From assembly GCA_033297205.1 (NCBI GenBank), contig MU859091.1:1-64000 (forward strand): a stretch of DNA of 64,000 nt. The letters run 5' to 3'. A program made the translations under genes and the position numbers. Positions 58,384 through 64,000 of the stretch are shown one piece after another (within the stretch, counting starts at the first letter, position 1; each line of letters begins with the position of its first letter). Source of the stretch: Pseudoneurospora amorphoporcata (lineage: Eukaryota; Ascomycota; Sordariomycetes; Sordariales; Sordariaceae). The notes under the pieces were generated by a model, which did no database searches, was not told where the DNA came from, and worked only from the letters and a program-made list of their open reading frames with translations.

Positions 58384-59282
58384 GTGTCCTTATCATGAAG
58401 AGAACATTGGGTTGGAGGGAAGCAGATTATTTGCTTGAACACTTGGTCAAAAAAAGAACATGTCCGACGCGAAAACTGAATTTGTAAGTGTATTCAAGGA
58501 ACTATACGCATGAGGCTCGGGGTGCTTCATGCTATCTGGAAGCTTATCTGGTTAAGGAGTGTCGATGGTATCAAGGTCGTCGTCGACGAGGAACATCCGT
58601 TTTTCATGACCCTAACCCTAGCGGGTCAGTGGGTGTGGTCGAAGGGCAAACTGCACGATTAGATAGACTCCAAAGGTTGGCCAACTTCAGACTGGAAGAA
58701 CCCACTGTTCAGTCTTTCTCTCAAATATCTATCAGATTGCTGTATATCAAATTCTTTTAAGCTTGACCCACGAATCCAGTCTGGTGATTTTGTAGGTACA
58801 AGGCTCCAGCTGGCAGTCTGGGACGGGATGATCTGCGGTGACCGCCGGACAACAAAGTCTTGCGTACCGAGTCCTCCACAGCGGGCAACTTGGCGGGTTG
58901 GCGGGGTTCTGGGAGCGGTTTTAGTGGTGCCGAGTTGCCCCCAACAGCACTGCCCCGTGCTCTTTCCCGCCTGCTGCGTCAGCTGCGTGTGTTGTCCAAC
59001 GGTCTGCGCCACTCCTTCCCACTCATCTTGCCGCCTTCCGCTTTCATCCTTGTCCACCTCCATTCCTTCTCTATCAATCCACATCCATCTTCCTTATCTG
59101 ACTTATTACAACTGCACCGACTCCATCGCACAATTTCCGGACCTGCCTGCCCATCCTATTCAACTTGCAACGAAGCCTATTACATACACGGAAAAGGAAA
59201 CTGTCGAGTGTTTGTCGGAACACCATTCACACCAACGAAGTAGTCGACGCTCGTCTCTCCCCAGAGACCTCGAACCACAGCC
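58384..59282. other. Intergenic region
   Basis: This contains the promoter of the SH3 gene and a CCCTAACCC telomere-like motif at 58610-58618. No gene is recognised. Confidence 0.45.
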
Positions 59283-60421
59283 ATGGTGTCAGTAGACCGC
59301 CAGAGGATCATCGAGACCAACCGGTCTCTGCGTCTCATCAAGAATGTAAGGGGATCGCCCATATCCATCCATACCTCTTGTCCCTTGAGAATTCTTCCCT
59401 TCGTCGCCAGAACGGCGGGCAGCCCAACCCATCTCTCCCCTACCTTCCTTCAGTTTGACTAACACCCTGCCTCTCAAATCAGGAACTAGAATCCCTCCTC
59501 GAGAAGGGCATCGTAACCGACGAGGTCTTCGACAGCATCACCTCCCTCCTCCCCGCCGAAGCCAGTCTCTCCGGCAGTACATCCTCCACCCCTGTCCCAG
59601 CCCCGCGTGCTGTTCCCGCTGCTGCCACACACGCCGCCGCCCAACCTCAACATCACGCCGGTGCCGGCGGCGGCGTCAGTTCCATCGCCGCTCGCTTCCA
59701 ACAAAACCCTCCTCCAGCCGTCAGCCAAGCCGCCAACGCCTTCTCCAACCTCTCACTGAACAACGCCGGTAGCAACCCCTCTCCAGCTCCCGCTCCGGCA
59801 CCACCTTCATACGCCCAATCTACCGGCACCAGCTCCTCCGCCCCTCCCCCTCCCCTACCGGGCCGCTCCCAACCACCAACACCAGCTCCGGCAGCAAAGC
59901 CTATCATAGCCCACTGCAAAGCCCTATATAAATACGATGCCTCGGATGCGCGCGACTGCAGCTTCGACAAGGGCGACCAGATCCATGTGTACGAGTACAT
60001 GAACGCCGACTGGTGGATGGGGCGGTGCGTGCGCACCGGACAGGAGGGTATTTTCCCCAAGAGCTATGTGGAGGTTGAGGCGGCGCCTGTGCAGAGCACG
60101 AATGCCTGGGACCAGGGCGGTCAAAATGAGAAGTCTGCTGGATACCCAGGAGCTGGTGGTTACGGGGCGGGTGGTCCGGGTTATGGACAGCCAGGTCCGG
60201 GAGGGTATGGACAACCAACGTACGGTGGTGGGTATATAGCGCCGCCGCCGGGACCACCGCCTGCTGGACAGGTTTACGATCCTAATGCCCCGCCGCAAGG
60301 AGAAAAGGAGGAGAGTAAGTTTGAGAAACACGGGAAGAGTATTGGAAAGAAGTTTGGGAATGCGGCGGTTTTCGGAGCGGGTGCTACTATGGGCGCTAAT
60401 TTGGTTAATTCCATCTTCTAA
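59283..60421 (+). CDS. SH3-domain protein of the LSB1/PIN3 type
   Basis: Yeast LSB1 and PIN3 bind the WASP homologue Las17 and restrain Arp2/3-driven actin assembly at endocytic sites; this is the closest match by domain order. Exons are 59283-59345 and 59483-60421, giving 333 aa. The 137-bp intron has a GTAAGG donor, CTAAC branch and CAG acceptor. The N-terminus (RIIETNRSLRLIKNELESLL) is helical. A Pro/Ala-rich linker (PPPPLPGRSQPPTPAPA) leads to one SH3 domain at about 160-220 (ALYKYDASDARDCSFDKGD, WWMGR, EGIFPKSYV). A Gly/Pro/Tyr-rich, prion-like segment follows, then the family's end KKFGNAAVFGAGATMGANLV. All parts are intact. Confidence 0.92.
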
Positions 60422-60725
60422 ATTTAAGAGATGGATGGGAACAAAGAGGGGGGAAATGGTTACTGCCCGACCGGTGGTCAGACGGATGATTTTGTAGACC
60501 TGACAAGTAGTTCGGGGCTGTTGCTGAAGGATACGAAAGAATTATCAAGGCGTTCCATTTTCTGTTTCATTGGCAAACCTGTTCATATCTGTGGTGCACG
60601 TCGGGGAGGATTTGGTGTTCTACAACTGCTGATGATATAACAAGACAGCTATCAAATCACATACATACTTCAAACATTGCGTATCATACACTCCCAACAA
60701 TAACTATTATCATCCCCTTCCGCAT
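60422..60725. other. Short convergent intergenic region
   Basis: The 3' ends of the SH3 gene and of the FAS1 gene face each other here. Nothing else is seen. Confidence 0.4.
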
Positions 60726-61314
60726 CTACAGATCCCCAGAATGCGGCTGCTCTGAGCTCTCCTCGATATACGGCTCCAACCTAGCCACCAACTCGTCAAC
60801 ACTCATCTCCCCAATCTCCTCCTCCTCAGTCATCCCACCATTACCCCTACGCGGCGGAATCAACACGCGCGAAACAACATGAATGACCCCATCCGCGGCC
60901 GGTCCATCCAACACACTAGGACGATTAAACCCATTAACCACCATAGTCGTATACCCCCTCCAATTCTTGATATCCACGCCCAGCCTCGCGTCCTCGCTCA
61001 ACAGCGTAGGCAAGTTGTAATGCGTCGGCGGGCAGCAGCTGGAGGTATTATCCGGCTCCATGGACTTGTCGTCGTCATCATCGCCAGCCTTGTAATAAGC
61101 ATCCGAGTAAACCGTGTGCGCAGGAACGAAATGATACTTGAGAATAGCCTTCAGGCACTTCTTGCCCCGTTCCGTGTTAAACAAGAAGGCATTCAGACGG
61201 GGTCCCAAGCGGGCGAAGGCGCGGTTGGTCGGGGCGAAGAGGGTCAGGCCTTTTCCTTCTTTTTCGCCGCCTCCTACCGTCGTCACTTTTTGAAATTGCT
61301 GCTTCTTGTTCTTG

Positions 61315-61346
<32 letters not shown>

Positions 61347-62342
61347 ATCACCATGTCCCAGCTCCTCGCCCAAACCCGTCTTCTCTAGCGCCAAAGAAAA
61401 GGTGCTAAATAGCGACGGTAGGAGGGAAACTCCCTTGAGGGCCGGGGGAGGAGGGAACAGGATCCCGTCGACGGCGTGGATGAGGCCGTTGGAGGCGTAG
61501 ATGTCGGGCATGACGACGCGGTTGACAAAGTTCACGCGGACACCGCCGTGGCCGAAGAAGAGGGGGAATGTGGACAGGCGCAGGCGTTGACGGCGGTGGT
61601 CGAGGAGGGGGGAGTGAAGTTCTGCCGGAAGCGTGTGTAGGGACGGGAGGAGGTGGGGGAAGGTTAGGGTGTGGAAGTCTTGTTGGTCTTCTTCTTCTTG
61701 GGAGGGGGAGTCCTTGTCGTGGTCGTGGTCGTGGTCATGGTCATGGTCATGACGATGATGATCGTGAAAGATGGGCCGACGGTAGGGCAGGATGTGATGC
61801 TGCAACATGTGGCGGACTACTTCCTCGGGCGGAGGATGGTCGGGGTGGTGAGGGAACCTTTCAAAGGCCCTGTCGGTGGGCACAAAGATGGTGTAGTTGT
61901 GCTTGTTGATGCCGTCGGTGTTATTGAGCAGCTTCTTGATGTCGTCGTACTCGTCGATGATCTTGGCGAAACGCTCGCTGTGCTTGGACTCTTTCATCAG
62001 TTCGTAGATGGACTTGCTGGTGTCTCCTGGGGGGTGGTGAGGACCATGACGGCCGTGACGGCCATGGTCGCCGTCGTGGTCGTGGTCATGATCGTGGTCG
62101 TGATGCTTGTGATGCTTGTCCTTGTTGAGAGTATCCTCAAGCTCCTCGATGATGTGTTTCTCGATCAGGGAGGAATAGATGGAGGATGCGGAGTCGTCCC
62201 AAGAGTCTTGGACTTTGGAGAGAATGTTCTTTCCAAGATGGTCCTCGGCAATGGGTAGGAGTTGTTTCTCCTTGACACCCAGGAAAGGCACATATAGTGC
62301 AGCGGCTCCAGCCGCAAAGAGTGGGAGGAGTTGCTGCTTCAT
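60726..62342 (-). CDS. Secreted FAS1 (fasciclin-like) protein with His-Asp tracts
   Basis: An intronless 538-aa frame from the true ATG at 62342; a GTG just upstream is not used. A signal peptide (MKQQLLPLFAAGAAALYVPF) precedes two FAS1 domains. FAS1-1 shows HNYTIFVPTDRAFERF and later SNGLIHAVDGILFPP. FAS1-2 shows GLTLFAPTNRAFARLGP and DGVIHVVSRVLIPP. Such proteins mediate adhesion or sit on the vacuole or cell surface. Unusual insertions of repeated His-Asp occur twice (near 90-110 and inside FAS1-1), and a run of about twelve Asp lies between the domains. These could bind divalent metals. A close fungal relationship to DHH-type fasciclins of Sordariomycetes is likely, but function is not known. 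Confidence 0.9.
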
Positions 62343-64000
62343 GATCACCAGGTCCCTAAACTTTGGAGTAGTAGCAAACTAAGATGAGGACCTGAGCTTT
62401 CAGTGAAAGGAGACATCAAGAGAAAGAGAACTTGAGTGAAGCTCTTTTCACGTGGAAATACCTTCTATTGTGACTTATACGCGCGTCGAATATTTGTAAG
62501 CATGTTGGATGACGACGACGACTCGATGCAATGCTTCTTCTCCAACTGTTCCAACTGTTTGACTGTGCAGTCGATCTGTCCACGGCTGTCATCCCATGGT
62601 CTCTCTCCATCTGATGACAAGACGGCAGAAAGAGGGGTTAGAGAAAGTCTCATTGGCTCTCGGTCAAGATCTCGGGCCAGTCGGTGCTTTTGTGTGAGCA
62701 TGCTGGCGTCATCTTGGTCCATTCTCCTTTGGGCACGGTTTTCATCCCGCAGGCTCATGAACCGTGCTGGCTTTTTTGACGGGATGGTAACGGAGTAAAG
62801 ATAAAAAAGATATGAGAAAAGATGGAAGTTCTCGTCTAGTGTAGCGACCGAAGCCGCTTGTCAACGAGACTAACAAACAGAGCCTCCGGAGCTGGTCACG
62901 GGCAGTGCCGTCCCGTCATGCAATTGTTCTTTTCCATCGCGGGAAGTCCGGGGAAGGCGGGAAGTCCCCCGTACGCTAGCCGATGATATCTAGGTAATCG
63001 ATAGGGCTGTGGCCTGTTTCAACACCTCCTCAACAAGAATGCCAAAGGAGCATTGGTAGAAGAATGATTTCGGATCACGGAAATAGGCAGAAGGGACGTG
63101 GAACTACCGGGTATCGGACCTCTCCGAGAAGCGAAGCCATCACAACGCCCACAGGTGTGCCCGGCCACATTTTGCGGCCAGGAGGGCTGAGGCTCAGTCA
63201 CTTTCACGTCGGCCATTCCAGATAATGGAGGTCGCCCTTGTTCAGCGGCATGCTGTGCCATCCGCGTACAGCTCACTGTGGCATCGTGGCACCGCTCTCA
63301 TTGGATCGGTTGAGCTGGCCACCCACAGAAGTGCAGACCGCGAGGCGGTGGCGGGCAGTCGATTTCGTTACCAGACATACTCAGTCTGACACCCGCGCGG
63401 GGTTGGGTTTGATTCTCAGATGCCTCGAATCCTTGGGAATATGGTGATGGTTACCATTCTCTATAAACGGCAGTAACATGTCCAGCCCCTGAGCTGATTG
63501 GCAACCAGCAATTCAAGAATAGCATGGGTCCACTGGTACGAGGAAACATGAGTTTGTGGGGTTTAGAGACAACCCAGGGTCTTCCCTGTTGGGACAGCTG
63601 TTGCCCGCTGTCTCTCGGGGCTCTCCCACCTCCCGCTCTCTAGAGTAGTAATCACAAAAGGGTTAACATTGTATTACTTGGTTGTAGTTGCTAATTGTTA
63701 GTGCACTACGTAATCCCCTGCCCAGGCCGTTGAGAAGTGGAGCAAATGACCCTGGGGTCCGGGTCCAGCTTTGGTTCCTCGTCGTCCCCAGATGGCGGTG
63801 GACAAATTGTTTCTTCTCAGTGCCCGACAGTAGTCGTGACCACCAGAGGAGGAAAGAACTCATATCCAGAATGAGTCGACCTCTAGGCCTGATCGTTCTC
63901 GCCTGCTGATGAGGCTGAACACCTGGAAATCATCGTAGGGCTCCAGCTTACCGATAGGTAGTCTCTTTCTTCTTTTGAACTTTCACTTTCTGTCGGTTGA
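62343..64000. other. Region upstream of the FAS1 gene to the window end
   Basis: The first part is the FAS1 promoter. I see no convincing gene, tRNA or repeat up to the window end; the open frames are short and mutually overlapping. A gene may start just beyond 64000. Confidence 0.4.

Noticed and set aside
61568..62258. Plus-strand frames opposite the FAS1 gene (Gly- and Val-rich)
   Set aside because: They are antisense reading of the His-Asp and Asp tracts, giving low-complexity Val/Met/Gly runs.
63060..63180. Possible tRNA near the right end
   Set aside because: A B-box-like GGTCCGATACC was noted on the minus strand, but no A box, pairing arms or terminator is present.
1..64000. CRISPR arrays, bacterial operons, Shine-Dalgarno sites
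   Set aside because: The window is eukaryotic (spliced fungal genes); no such arrays or signals were seen.

Overview
The window looks like chromosomal DNA of a filamentous ascomycete, most probably a Sordariomycete close to the Sordariales. The reasons are: short introns (about 50-130 bp) with GTRNGT donors and CTAAC/CTGAC branch sites; a fungal eL42 ribosomal protein; CBM1, WSC, FAS1, CFEM-like and fungal-rhodopsin proteins; and a retrotransposon whose reading frame is closed only by TAG and TAA codons, the usual mark of repeat-induced point mutation (RIP). The species cannot be named from the sequence alone.

Layout. 1-3370: remnant of a Ty3/gypsy chromovirus (integrase, chromodomain, LTR-like direct repeat), then AT-rich repeat debris. 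5773-9675: HMG-CoA reductase (+) with an intron in its 5' leader. 12324-14329: 14-TM MFS transporter (+). 17022-21034: acetylxylan esterase with CBM1 (+) facing a GH3 beta-xylosidase (-), a small xylan-degrading pair. 21632-22475: Cys-rich single-pass membrane protein (-). 23214-24238: two-RRM protein (-). 24809-25472: weak small gene (-). 26525-27487: ribosomal protein eL42 (-), with a 575-bp intron. 28669-29817: Cys-rich single-pass membrane protein (+). 30392-30815: long-inverted-repeat element. 30986-31806: secreted Cu/Zn-SOD-like gene (+) with a splice-phase conflict. 32398-33512: unknown gene split over two frames (+). 34045-35716: CorA-like membrane protein (-), with two 5' exons recovered by splicing. 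40272-41034: GH25 muramidase (-). 42206-42563: TIR element of pogo/Fot1 type. 44500-45841: fungal rhodopsin-like membrane protein (+). 46894-48312: unknown acidic protein (+). 49935-54122: very large WSC surface protein (+) carrying one frameshift and one in-frame TAG. 55399-56275: small secreted Cys protein (+). 56890-58383: coiled-coil protein (+) with one in-frame TAG. 59283-60421: LSB1/PIN3-like SH3 protein (+). 60726-62342: FAS1-repeat protein with His-Asp tracts (-). The remaining 1.6 kb holds no gene I can support.

Most genes stand alone, as usual in fungi. The clearest functional link is the convergent acetylxylan esterase and beta-xylosidase. Secreted or surface proteins are unusually frequent. 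The most unusual signals are: an intron-retention uORF that ends on the HMG-CoA reductase start codon; several otherwise intact genes with a single lesion; at least five copies of the telomere-like 9-mer GGGTTAGGG in intergenic DNA; and two non-autonomous inverted-repeat elements. Exon boundaries were derived by hand from splice signals and reading-frame continuity. No database search was possible.
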